A stretch of 64,000 nucleotides of DNA, from NCBI GenBank assembly GCA_023213395.1, contig CM041465.1, positions 159,843,741 through 159,907,740 on the forward strand, written 5' to 3'. The notes below the pieces were generated by a model. That model searched no databases. It was not told the origin of the DNA and saw only the letters and a program-made list of their open reading frames with translations. The stretch is from Cycas panzhihuaensis (Eukaryota > Cycadophyta). Positions 11,459-21,594 of this stretch are shown here, in pieces (the stretch's first letter is position 1; each line of letters starts with the position of its first letter). The position numbers and the translations under genes were made by a program.

Positions 11459-12640
11459 TTACATATAAGGTGGAAGATCAAGTTGGAAAGCATTACCACC
11501 TACTTTTCTCAAAATCTTGAATGGTCCATACCTTATAGGTTTGAGTTTCTTGCCTTCTCCTTTTAACCTCTCCTTACTCAAGTATAACCATACTAAATCT
11601 CTTTCTTGAAAAGTACACTCTCTCCTATGCTTGTTATGTCTTTCCTTGTACTTTTGTTGAGTCCTTAGAAGTTGATCATGTACTTCTTTGTGGACTTTCT
11701 GAATCTTCTCCAAATATCTTAAAGCCTTGTCATGCTCCTCCTTCTCTTTGCCGGATCCCTCCTTAGCTTGCATGGAAAACTCTAAGTCAAATGGTCTTTG
11801 AGGTAAGTATCCCAAACAAACTTCAAAAGGTGCTTTAGAGTGTGATGTATGCATTTCTTTATTAAATACAAATTATAGAAAAGCCAATGATTCATCCCAA
11901 GTCTTTGGATGCTTGGAATTGTATCCCCTCAATAAATGTACCAAAGTTCTGTTTACTACTTCGGTTTATCCATCTTTTTTAGGATGGAAACTTGTACTCC
12001 TCTTCAATTTGGTATCCATCATCTCCCATAGTGACTTCCAAAATGATGAAAGGAATCGAGTGTCCCGATCTGAAATGATGGAAGAAGGCAAGCCAAAATT
12101 CTTCCATACATGCTCAAAGAATAACTCAGCTACTCCTGTACCTGTGATTGTCTTCTTACAAGGTATTAGACATATCATTTTACTGAACCTATCTATAACA
12201 ACAAAAAGATAATCATGTCCCTTCCTAGTCATGGGAAGTCCCCCTAAAAAATCAATGGAGATACTTTCCCAAGGCCTAGTGGGAATAGGAAGTGGTGTAT
12301 ACAATCCTAATTTTCTAGAAGAAGGCTTAGAAGTATTACACATTACATATCCTTTTACATATTTTTTTACATCATTTCGCATTTTTGGCCATACAACATA
12401 TCTTCTCAAATTTGCTAAAGTCTTCTCTATACCAAAGTGACTAGCTACTTTAGAAGTATGGGCTTCTATAAGCCACTTGATCTTGTCTCCTTTTGATGGA
12501 ACATAGAGTTGCTCCCCTTTGAAAAGTAGACCATCCTTCTAAGCAAGCTTGGAAGGTCTTCCTTTCACTAGGTTCTCTAATTCTTCCTTCAAAGCTTCAT
12601 CTTCATGGTACAAGTCTTTGTACTCTTCATGATGCATTAG
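11459..12640 (-). pseudogene. Gypsy-2 integrase, interrupted by stops
   Basis: The zinc-binding part lies near 12330-12480 (IEAHTSKVASHFGIEKTL, then VMCNTSKPS with the first Cys replaced by Tyr). The core follows: SIDFLGGLP (first Asp), ISDRDTRFLS (second Asp), then FHPKKDG, a TAA stop at 11966-11968 where gypsy integrases have Gln, then TE with the Glu retained. Another stop sits at 11873-11875. The C-terminal part (11459-11854) has a coiled, charged stretch and the GPFKILRKVGGNAFQLDLP motif typical of gypsy integrase ends. Both catalytic Asp and the Glu survive, but translation would terminate. Confidence 0.9.
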
Positions 12641-12805
12641 TTCCACCTACAAACTCATAAGAGAACTACAAATAAAAGTAGAAGAAGAAGTGGAACAAGG
12701 TGGTCTAGATAACATATCAGCAATTTTGTTATTAGATCCATTTTTATACTTAATTACAATATTGAATTATTGTAAATAACTCATCTACTTCATATGTCTT
12801 GCTTG

Positions 12806-13811
12806 CTATAATTTACTTTGGGTTTGTAAAAATTGAAGAGGCTTATGATCGGTATGAACTACAACCTCTTTTCCGACCAAGTATGACCTCCAATGCTTGC
12901 ATGCTTGATGAAGTGCGAACATTTCTCGATCGTATGTTGGGTAGTTCTTTACTTGAGGGGTGAAGACTTCCGAATGGTAGGCAATAGGCTTCCCATCTTG
13001 AATAAGGACAGCTCCCATCGTATTTCCACTTGCATCAGCTTCTACTTCAAAAGGCCTTTGCAAATTTGGCATTGCCAAAACTGGTGCTTCACATATTTTC
13101 TTCTTTAAAAGAAGAAAAGCTTCTTCCTCCTTGGAACCCCAAGTAAATTTTCTACTAGATTTTGTCAATCCATGTAGAGGTGCTACAACCTGTGAGAAAT
13201 GAAGAATAAACTTTCTTAAGTATTGACAAGCTCCTAAAAAACTTCTCACCTCTGTGATGTTTGTTGGCCTAGGCCATTTGAGGATGGCTCGAGTCTTGAG
13301 TGGATCAATGCTCAACTTTCCTCCTCCAACCACAAAGCCTAAGAAGATCAAGTTTTCCTTGCCAAATTCACACTTCTTCACATTAAGCTTCAAATGATGC
13401 TTACCCATAGTCTTTAAAACTTCTTCTATATGCTGCAAATGTTCCTCCCATGTGTTCTTTGAAAATCAAAATGTCATCAAGATAGACAACAACAAAATTA
13501 TCCAAGTAAGACCTTAACATTTCATTCATTAGCCTCATGAATGTTGCAGGAGCATTACACAATTTGAAAGGCATAACCATCCATTCAAAGAGTCCTTGCT
13601 TTGTTTTGAAGGCCGTCTTCCATGTGTCCTCCTCCTTGACCCTAACTTGGTGATAACCACTTTTCAAATCCAACTTAGTAAAATAACAAGCATGCTGAAT
13701 TTGATCAAGCAAATCATCTATGCGAGGCAAAGGGTAGTGATTTTTAATTGTAATTTTATTCAAAACACGAAAGTCTATACACATTCTCCATCCTCTATCC
13801 TTCTTAGGCAC
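12806..13811 (-). pseudogene. Gypsy-2 RT and RNase H, frameshifted
   Basis: Part 1 (13401-13811) holds the RT core: [41 protein letters not shown] and [10 protein letters not shown] with the catalytic YLDD intact. About ten codons later a one-base shift (around 13438-13465) moves the frame. Part 2 (12806-13438) continues [27 protein letters not shown], then the RNase H domain with VEADASG, AYHSEVF, YDREMFAL and VVHTDHKPL, keeping Asp, Glu and Asp of the active site. The RT joins the gag-protease frame upstream except for one stop at 13860-13862. Confidence 0.95.
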
Positions 13812-13859
13812 TAAGACAATTAGTGACCCATAAGGTGAACATGAAGGTCTTATGACCCC

Positions 13860-15737
13860 TTAATTAAGCAACTCCTCAACCTGCCTCTTTATTTCATTAT
13901 TCTCTACAATGGAGTGCCTATACAAAGCAACATTAGGTAATGATGCATCTCCTACAAGAGTGATTTCATGCTCTATCTTTCTCTTTGGTGGTAACCCATC
14001 AACATGTTGAAATAGAATATCATACCTTGTCTTTAACTCCTCCATTTGTTGCATTTGTTTAGGTGATATAAGAAGAGTGTGAGTAGAAAGACCTTCTTCA
14101 TCTCCTGACTCTTCTTTTCTCCTTACCATTAAGATGATGAATTTACCACATGCATTGATAATCCTTTTTGCTTGAGTAGCTGAAATTAATACTATCTTAT
14201 CCAAGTACTTCTTTGTAGCCTTTATGATGAAGCCCTTGTTATCCTTCATCAACCGATACTTTCTCTCCCTTCGATAGAAGAGTGCATCTCGATCCCACAA
14301 ATAGGGACTCCCAAGAACAACATGGCATACATCTAATGGCACCACATCACATATTACTTTATCAATAAAATCATTAGTGATGGAAAATTTAAGTGTACAT
14401 TGCTTTGATATTTGCATTTCCACATCTTTATGGATCCAACCAAGAGGATATGAGTGAGGGTGAGGAGTAGTTACCAACCCAATGCTCTTTACCAAACTTT
14501 CTGAGATCAAATTCTTTTGGCTCACTGGATCTATAATGGCACCAATCATACTATTTCCTACTTGAAGCTTCAAGTGAAATAGTTCCTCCCTTATAGCATC
14601 ATCTTCATAATTTGTAAGTAGAGTAACCTTCTCTTCTTCTCCTTCACTTTGAATCTCCACCTCAGAAAGTAGTGCTTTCCCTTTTTCCTTCTTTCTTAAT
14701 TCCATATCCTTGATATTCTTTAGCTTTAGTTCTGGATGTAACTTCCAACACTTTACTGTAATATGACCACTAATATCACAATGCTCACAATAGTTAGAAC
14801 TTTTAACAAAATTAATTCTTTTCTTCTTTCCTTCTTGCCTTTTAGATGAGTGCAATTTAGGATTCTTTTCATACTTATTAGAAGTAACAGTAGAATCTTT
14901 AGACATGAATGTAGATTTCTTACTTTTACTTTCTATTGCCATAGCCATTCTACTTACTTCTCCAATGGATTGAACCTTAAAAAGCCTTAGTTCCTTCCTT
15001 ATGTATTCATGTAATCCTCCAATGAATTTTATAAGAGTGACATGTTCATCCATATTAATACCAAGTAGCATGCCATGCCTAAAAAATAAAGAAGTATAGT
15101 CTTGGACACTTACACCTCTCCCTTGGCATAAATATTGCCAAGTGACCCATTGGTCTTCCTCATGACCTATGGGGTAGAATTGCTTCTTTATTATTTTCTT
15201 AAAATCCCTCCATGAAAAAGAAGATACATCATGAGTCTTTAAATATGCATTCCACCATGTCAATGCATGTTTACACAACTTGAGCCTAGCAAATGAAAGC
15301 TTTTGAGCATTACTATAAGCATAAATTGTGAAGTAGGTTTCAAGTTGATCCAACCAATGGTCCAACTTTTTAGCATTTACCTCTCCATCATAAGTTGGAA
15401 TATCCAACTTTGCCTCCACCTTTAAGGGTTGATGAGATGAAGTACCCTTGCTTTCTTCAAAAGAGTGCTTTAAGGTCTCCTCCTCTTCCTCTTCATGGTT
15501 ATGGTCATATGTAGATCCTCCTTCAAATTCCTTCTCTTTGCCTTTTCCTTTGACTAGAGGTAGAAGGTGGGTCATCATTTGCATCAAGGCTTCTATGTTC
15601 TTCTCAAGCTTTTCAAATCTAATTTCTCCATCTTCTTTTTCAGCCATGGTGCTTGGATTCTTTCTTTGTCTTCTTGGTGATTGTAACACAAGAAAGTCTT
15701 CACCTTTATCTTTATATCCTTTCCTTATTTGTACCAT
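13860..15737 (-). CDS. Gypsy-2 gag-protease reading frame (625 codons)
   Basis: The longest open frame of the window that is not a microsatellite artefact. Residues 30-100 are charged and acidic. The gag core spans about 105-270 (LDHWLDQLETYF, ARLKLCKHALTWWNAYL, DFKKIIKKQFYP). A CCHC zinc knuckle (CX2CX4HX4C) is at 317-330. The protease lies at about 385-500: the catalytic motif reads IIDPVSQKNLIS at 401 where D-[ST]-G is expected, followed by VVPLDVCHVVLGSPYLWDRD. Residues 560-625 are the linker into RT. The frame stops at 13860-13862, where related elements continue into RT; the next residues ([19 protein letters not shown]) remain in the same frame. It starts 26 bases inside the PBS. Confidence 0.9.
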   Translation of the reverse strand: MVQIRKGYKDKGEDFLVLQSPRRQRKNPSTMAEKEDGEIRFEKLEKNIEALMQMMTHLLPLVKGKGKEKEFEGGSTYDHNHEEEEEETLKHSFEESKGTSSHQPLKVEAKLDIPTYDGEVNAKKLDHWLDQLETYFTIYAYSNAQKLSFARLKLCKHALTWWNAYLKTHDVSSFSWRDFKKIIKKQFYPIGHEEDQWVTWQYLCQGRGVSVQDYTSLFFRHGMLLGINMDEHVTLIKFIGGLHEYIRKELRLFKVQSIGEVSRMAMAIESKSKKSTFMSKDSTVTSNKYEKNPKLHSSKRQEGKKKRINFVKSSNYCEHCDISGHITVKCWKLHPELKLKNIKDMELRKKEKGKALLSEVEIQSEGEEEKVTLLTNYEDDAIREELFHLKLQVGNSMIGAIIDPVSQKNLISESLVKSIGLVTTPHPHSYPLGWIHKDVEMQISKQCTLKFSITNDFIDKVICDVVPLDVCHVVLGSPYLWDRDALFYRRERKYRLMKDNKGFIIKATKKYLDKIVLISATQAKRIINACGKFIILMVRRKEESGDEEGLSTHTLLISPKQMQQMEELKTRYDILFQHVDGLPPKRKIEHEITLVGDASLPNVALYRHSIVENNEIKRQVEELLN

Positions 15738-15763
15738 TCAAGTCCCTATAATAAAGATCACAA

Positions 15764-15775
15764 GCTCTGATACCA
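15764..15775 (-). other. Primer-binding site of gypsy-2 (tRNA-iMet)
   Basis: The minus strand reads TGGTATCAGAGC, a perfect match to the classical plant initiator tRNA-Met PBS, five bases from the LTR end. Confidence 0.95.
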
Positions 15776-15780
15776 AAATA

Positions 15781-16830
15781 TGATCCCAAAAGAGCTTAGT
15801 TGGTGATGAAGTCAATTATCAACCTTTTCTCTTTGAGATCCTGGGAGTTAGTGTAGAAATCTCAATAACATCAAAATAATAATGAGCCTATGAAAGGAAA
15901 ATTCTATACCAAATCATTTATTCTTGGAATTGATCCAAAAGTATGAGGAGTAATACTTTTATTAAACTATAAAAATCTCTATTTAATGGTGGAGAAATCA
16001 ACTAGCAAAGGAATGGTAAAATTACAAGGAATAAATGATACAATTATACCATAAGGGGGACTCCAACCCTCCAAATGCTTCTCCAAGGATGCTTCCCAAG
16101 TCAAGTCTCTAAGAACCCCCTCTCCAACTTGTATAAGGGCTCAATTTATAGAAAGAAAGAAAAATTGCATGTTTAACAAGTGGCAATCATACAAGTATAA
16201 CCACTAACCACCAGAATGCATGTTGTCCAAGTGGTCTTCATGCAATTCTTAAAGAATTTGTAGCTTATAACTAATCTTAATGGACTTCAATTTAACTCAA
16301 ATTTGGTACACATATAGGAACACATGTTCCCTCCACTTCCTCAAAATTTTAACTCATTTTGATGTTATTTGGCTACATTTCTATTCATTTAATTATAATA
16401 TGTATTTGCTGTTTTTCTGCTATCCAAGTGGCCCTCATACAATTCTTAAAAGTTGTAGTTTGTAACTGACCTTAACGGACTCCAATTCATCTCACATTTG
16501 GTATACATATAGGAACACATGTCTCCTCCTCTTCCTCAAAATTTTAGCTCATTTGGATGTCATTTGGCTACAAGTGTATTCATTTAATTATAAGATATAT
16601 TTGCTATTTTTTTTCTACTAGCTGTGGGATTAATTTTTATGCAAAAACAAAGCTTGAACTCTAATCAAATGATATTTTCTGAACCCCAAATTTTGTACAC
16701 ATCTAGTGGGATGTGTCTTGTACCTTAAAGTTTATATAATTTTGATACCATTTTTCCATATTTTTTTTAGTTATGCCAATGCCTAGCATTTTCTGCATCC
16801 TGTAAACATATGGTAGATCCTCCTGGATCA
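15781..16830 (-). repeat. 5' LTR of gypsy-2
   Basis: Starts tgatcccaaaag and ends ctggatca on the + strand. It is the partner of 10088-11141 and is followed by the duplication aatca. Confidence 0.95.
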
Positions 16831-16835
16831 AATCA
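16831..16835. repeat. Target-site duplication of gypsy-2, right copy (AATCA)
   Basis: Exact copy of 10083-10087. Copia-1 coding sequence resumes from here. Confidence 0.95.
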
Positions 16836-17060
16836 CTACAATAAAGAGTAATTACAAGGACTTCTCTTATGCCTTTGATAAGAAATACATTTTTGTCACC
16901 TAAAATTACTGTATAATTGATGGATTCCCACATATATTTGAACCAGTCTAATCTACCTACCATATGTATTATAGCACTTGAGTTAATGTACCACACATCA
17001 CTAGATCTTATTTCATGCTCATGACCAACATATAATAGATAGGAGGTTTGAGGCAACTAG
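16836..17060 (-). pseudogene. Copia-1 protease segment
   Basis: Minus-strand residues SSDVWYINSSAIIHMVGRLDWF, then YTVILGDKNVFLIKGIREVLV, match the copia aspartic protease (W-x-[LI]-DSGA-x-xHM, then V-LGD and G-G). The active site DSG is changed to NSS, so it is inactive. It is the upstream continuation of the fragment ending at 10082. Confidence 0.8.
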
Positions 17061-17605
17061 TTGGAGCTAGAAAATAAGCACCTTCCAACCATATTTTAAT
17101 GTAAAATACAATAAAATAACTAAAAAATAAAAAGAATTAGTAGGTGTTAATTAGCCTTATAATAGCACACACTTATTTTATTAAGTAATACTAATGATAG
17201 ATCCCTCGATCACTATGCAAAGTGTTAGTAAATCATGTTAAAGCATCAAATACCACATAAGGAACCAAAGTTTCTGTTATGGCTATGCCAAATTTAAAGT
17301 ACATAAAAAACCACCATAGAAAATTTTCCTTTATTTTAGCAAATGACCCTTATTGAATCTAAAACAGACTTAGCCCTTTGAATGAAATCATAACATTACA
17401 AAGTAATAAAATTATTTTTAACCTATATTACTCATGGTAGATTTCATTTGCATATGACACTGTAATGATCAAATTCCTTCTCAAATCATTGAATTGATTC
17501 ATCTTACATTCATTTAAGACATTTAGTTAGTTCCATCAGTCTTTCAATCTTTGTCTTTCATCTAGTCATAAGGCTCTAAGCTAACTATTAACCTCATGGA
17601 GTAAC
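17061..17605. other. Unassigned segment between copia-1 protease and Tat-M
   Basis: By position this should hold copia-1 gag. Broken minus-strand frames do not give a recognisable gag or zinc knuckle. Nothing else was identified. Confidence 0.4.
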
Positions 17606-18308
17606 AAAAATACTTTAGGGTTAGCAAGATAGTTCCCTAACTACTTGCTAATATAGAAGATCTAAGGTGCAAAGACTAAAGGCTTGAGAGAGTGAACTAA
17701 TCAACCCTAACAAAGTTATTTGTGTGCCTTTTGGATGTGAGTGTAGGGAAACACTATGGGTTGGATGATGAAACAAGGGCTAAACTAAGGGTAGTCGCAA
17801 GGGTGTATGTATGTGGAAGGACTTATTTTAGTTTTGGGGGTCCTATGGTAAACTATGGGAAAGAAATAAACACTTATATGTGGCTATATACTTTTTAATT
17901 TTATAAAAGCAATAAACTAACCTTAGATAAAGGTACAATGTTGCCCCATGGGTTTGGGGGCTTATAACCACATGATCCCTTCTCTTATTTAGGCTTGTGA
18001 CTAATCAACAAAATAAAGACCAATGCACTTAGGTCTAATGCAATGCAGTGTGATGCGAATAAAAAAAATGAGAGAAAATGCTTTTGACTTTTTTTTTTTG
18101 CGGGGGGGGGGGCGGGTTTCCTTTTTTAATAAGAGAGGGAAAAATATAAACAAAATACCATTAGGAAATCAAAGTCAATTTTCTTTTTTCATTTTCTTCT
18201 TCCTACTCTTACTTTTGTTTGAGATTCTTTTCTTTTTAAAGAAGAAAGAAGGGGAGATAAAGGGGGTTTAGGTCAAATGAGGATATTCTTAAATTATTTT
18301 TCTTTCAC
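17606..18308 (-). repeat. Truncated 3' LTR of Tat-M
   Basis: Aligns with 31758-32475 (for example gtgtagggaaacacYatgggttRgatgatgaaa and taaactatgggaaagaaa). The remaining 1.7 kb of the LTR and the polypurine tract are missing; the homology ends at a GATA/TA microsatellite. Confidence 0.8.
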
Positions 18309-18315
18309 TATATAT

Positions 18316-18348
<33 letters not shown>

Positions 18349-18350
18349 CA
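18309..18350. repeat. TA/GATA microsatellite
   Basis: tatatata followed by about eight GATA units. It lies beside sequence (18360-18530) that also flanks the giant TA repeat of Tat-P (61790-61950), so the microsatellite occupies the same place in both elements. Confidence 0.9.
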
Positions 18351-18658
18351 TAGTTTTTGGGAATTATCCCTAAGTGATAGTTTATACTTATGACTGACTA
18401 TGATCCCCCCTATGGGGTAACACCTAGCCAATGGGCAAGGATCATAATAGGGTGATAGGAATAATATGGTAAGGTGCCCCTAGTAGAGGTAATAGATCCT
18501 AGGAATGAAAGTCGTTTAGGTTCATTTCAGAGCTCAAATAGGAGTTTTAAGGCTCAAAATAGGTGTGACTAGGTAAAACCAAGTATAATTAAACACTAAG
18601 AGTATAACCTAGTATGACCAAGTATAACCTTGAGTACAATTGAGTGTAACTATGTGTA
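18351..18658 (-). repeat. Tat-M 3' untranslated region with short tandem repeats (left part)
   Basis: 18375-18530 is homologous to 61790-61960 (gatagtttatactt, ctagccaatg, caaggatcat, gtttaRgctcattt). From about 18550 an irregular repeat of roughly 10-11 bp (agtataacca-like) begins and continues beyond copia-2 at 23984-24075. No coding potential seen. Confidence 0.7.
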
Positions 18659-18663
18659 ACTTG
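18659..18663. repeat. Target-site duplication of copia-2, left copy (ACTTG)
   Basis: acttg before the left LTR, repeated exactly at 23979-23983. Confidence 0.95.
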
Positions 18664-19293
18664 TATTGAGAAAACTAGGTCCCAATAACTAGAAATCATT
18701 ACTAAGATCTAAAATATTTTACAACTAGTTACAGGAATTGAAACTAAAATTTAACATGTAAGTTCTTACACTAGAGATAATATAATAAATGAATCAGAAA
18801 GACAAAGAATCACATATGCACTAGATATAACATGGAAAAACCCTATCAGTGTGCTATGGAAACATCCACATACGAAATATATCGAGCTTTATTGTTTAAG
18901 AATGGAGAAGTGTATATCATCTACAGTAGAATACTTACAACAACAACAACTAGCTGCCCTACTCATCACAATATATCCAGTACATTAAATACCATCAACA
19001 TAATGAAAAAACACCCTAAATCAAACTATATAAGAGAGTTATACAAGGTTTAAATCTTAACCATCAAATTTGGGGTATTTTGAATGAACGAGCCTAATTC
19101 TCTTTATAATTTAGTATGTTTCATAGCGCTAGCCTTTTGGGTCAAGGGCTACCACCCCCAAATCCCCTCTTTGTAGGGGGATTCTGGCTCTCCCTGCCTC
19201 CCTTAGATCCCCCTGCAAAAGTTGAGAGAGGGAACTACGCTTCCAATTTATCAAAATTTTTGCCTCTAAACATTATTGTCATATTATCTAATA
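18664..19293 (-). repeat. 3' LTR of copia-2
   Basis: Starts tattgagaaaac (TG mutated to TA) and ends tctaata. Homologous along its length to 23326-23978 and to the solo LTR 39684-40305. Confidence 0.93.
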
Positions 19294-19304
19294 ATCTCCA
19301 CCTT
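19294..19304 (-). other. Polypurine tract of copia-2
   Basis: The minus strand reads AAGGTGGAGAT directly before the 3' LTR. Confidence 0.8.
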
Positions 19305-19369
19305 GACAATAAGTTACCTGATACCATTTCTAGACTATTCATTACCTTTTCTATAAACTAAGAGAATTT

Positions 19370-20150
19370 AAGCACCATTTAAACTTCTCTAATAGTATTG
19401 GTTTTATAAACATGTCAACATAATTCTATTTTGTATTAACCTTCTCGAGTGCCACTGCACCTACTTCTACAACCTGTCTAATAACATGGTACTTAAGAGC
19501 AATATGCTTTGTTCTACTATGATAAGCTAGATTCTTCACTAAATAAGTGGCACTTTGACTGTCACAAAATATCTTTATCTTTTCTTATTTCCTTCCAAGC
19601 TCAATCAATAGACCCTGTAACCAGATTGCTCCCTTACAAGCATGTGCTACAATAATATATTTTATTTTTATAGTTGATAATATAATTGTACTCCGTAATT
19701 TTGATATCTAGCTAACTAGACCATTTGCAAGAGTAAATACATAACCTAAAGTAGATATTCTCTTGTCTAAATCTCCTAAAAAGTTTAAATCAACATATCC
19801 ATAAACTTGATTACATGTACCTCTAAAGGTGATTTAATAGTTACTTGTGCCTCTCAAATACCAAAGCACTCATTTCACTATTGCCTAATGTTCCTTTCCT
19901 AGATTTGCTATAAACTTGCTAAGTACATCGATTGCATGTGAAATGTTAGGTCTTATATATACCTTATCATACATCAAACTTCCTACTACACTGGCATAAG
20001 GTACATGAGATATATAATACTTTTCTTCTTCACTACTAGGACTCATACTTAAAGAAAGCTTGAAATAGGAAGCCAACGAGATACTAACTGGTTTCATATT
20101 TACCATACCAAATTTGGTTAGCACCTTCTCCAAATATTTCTATTATGATA
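19370..20150 (-). pseudogene. Copia-2 RNase H and connection domain
   Basis: The part at 19885-20133 reads VLTKFGMVNMKPVSISLASYFKL, then YASVVGSLMYDKVYIRPNISHAI, the usual RT-RNase H connection of copia elements. Further left (about 19400-19730) come IKYIIVAHACKGAIWL and FCDSQSATYLVKNLAYHSRTKHI, the RNase H core with the CDSQS Asp; the usual E-A-E-Y reads IKIKY, so a catalytic Glu is lost. Stops interrupt the frame. Confidence 0.85.
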
Positions 20151-20154
20151 ACCA

Positions 20155-20940
20155 TAGCTTACCATTTTTCTTGTCTCTATGTATCTCCATGCCTAAGATT
20201 TGTTTTGAAGCTCCTAGATCCTTCATATCAAAAGTCCTAGCCAATTGAGCCTTTAACTTATTGATTTCTGCCATGCTCTTACTTGCAACCATCATGTCAT
20301 TAACATACAATACCAAGATAATGAATAAGCCATTGTCTAAAAATTTAAAGTAAACATAGTGATCATACTTACTTCTTTTGAAAATTTAGCTCTCCATGAA
20401 GGCATCAAACTTCTTGTACCATTGCCTGGGTGAGTACTTTAGGCCATACAATGATTTCCTGAGCCTATAAACAAGTCTTTTCTTACCATCCTATATAAAC
20501 CCTTATGGTTAATCCATATAGATCTCCTCATCTAAGTCTCCATGCGAAAAAGTTACTTTTACATCTAACTACTCCAATTCCAAATCAAAAGAAGCTACTA
20601 ATACTAATAGAACCTGAATTAAAATAAGTTTAATAATAGGTGGAAAAATCTCATGAAAATCAATATCTGCTTTTTATACAAAGCTTTTAGCCACTAGTCT
20701 TGCCCTGTATTTGTCAACCTTTCCATCAATATCTATTTTCTTCTTGAAAACCCACCTAAAACTAATAATCTTCCTGCCATGTGGAAGTTCTACTAAGTCC
20801 CATATCAAAGCATCTATCTCTTCTTGAATAACCCTCTTCCACTTCTCACTATGAATATCATCTACTACTTCTTGATAGCATGTAGGTTCACTGTCATTAT
20901 AAACCAAAGTAATAGAAATATAAGGGTTATACCTATTAGG
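20155..20940 (-). pseudogene. Copia-2 reverse transcriptase remnant
   Basis: The N-terminal part at 20674-20907 reads WKRVIQEEIDALIWDLVELP and RWVFKKKIDIDGKVDKYRARLVAKSF, the conserved copia RT entry. The active site near 20300 is LYVNDMMVA, with the first catalytic Asp changed to Asn. Several stops lie between. Confidence 0.85.
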
Positions 20941-21594
20941 TGGATGACTGACTCATGTAGATCTTCTAATAGTTGATGGAGGAGTATCCAAATACTCCTA
21001 TAAATCTTCTACAAATTCATCTTCATAAAGGTCTTCTTGCTCTTTTGTTTCAAAAGATGGCTGGGTCTTAAGCTTTACCTATTGATGTTTAACTTGCTAC
21101 TCCTATTTCACTTTAACTTCTATACTATCTGATTTTAGACAGAGAGATTATTTAAGCACAAAAATTTTATTAATAGTGATTTTATAGGTAGTAGGATCCC
21201 ACAACCTATATCCCTTTATACCATCTCTATCACCATAACCAACAAAGATACATCTCTTGGATTTTTGGTCTAACTTTGAATGTTGACTTTTATTAGTTAA
21301 GGCATAAGCGTCATAACTAGAAACATTCAAATTTGAATAGTCACATAAATGTTTAGTCCATACCTCTTTAGGAATCTTATAGTCTATTGCAAGTGATGAT
21401 GACATGTTTGCCAAATAATAAGATGTCTGAATAACTTTTGCCCATAATCCATGCTCCACTTATGCATTAATTAACATGCTTCTCACTCTTTCTAAGAGTG
21501 TCTTATTCATACACTTAGCTATGCCATTCTGTTACAGAGTATAGTTAGTGGTCTTATGCCTTTCGATCCCAATTTCTCTGTAATAGTTCTCAAA
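20941..21594 (-). pseudogene. Copia-2 integrase C-terminal part and integrase-RT linker
   Basis: The open stretch 21148-21459 reads LWAKVIQTSYYLANMSSSLAIDYKIPKEVWT, then KLDQKSKRCIFVGYGDRDGIKGYRLWDP, the C-terminal integrase block of Tork-like copia elements. The preceding motif (CMNKTLLERVRSML-like, near 21480-21560) is broken. 20941-21140 is the low-complexity linker to RT. Confidence 0.85.

Larger units (their letters stand above)
10088..16830 (-). mobile_element. Gypsy-2: Ty3/gypsy element with both LTRs and perfect target duplications
   Basis: 6743 bp, minus strand. LTRs are 1054 and 1050 bp, with an iMet-type PBS, a single gag-pol order (gag, zinc knuckle, protease, RT, RNase H, integrase, C-terminal extension) and a polypurine tract. 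It is inserted in the copia-1 pol between the protease and pre-integrase segments, with AATCA on both sides. The first 300 bp of the LTRs differ at about seven sites; later parts diverge more. Coding is broken by stops and a frameshift, so it is autonomous in structure but dead. Confidence 0.95.

Noticed and set aside
11141-12440. Plus-strand open frames across gypsy-2 integrase (70-99 codons)
   Set aside because: Shadows of the minus-strand pol.
18832-19361. Plus-strand frames of 73 and 81 codons
   Set aside because: They lie in the copia-2 LTR and its neighbour; the same region exists in three LTR copies without a conserved frame.
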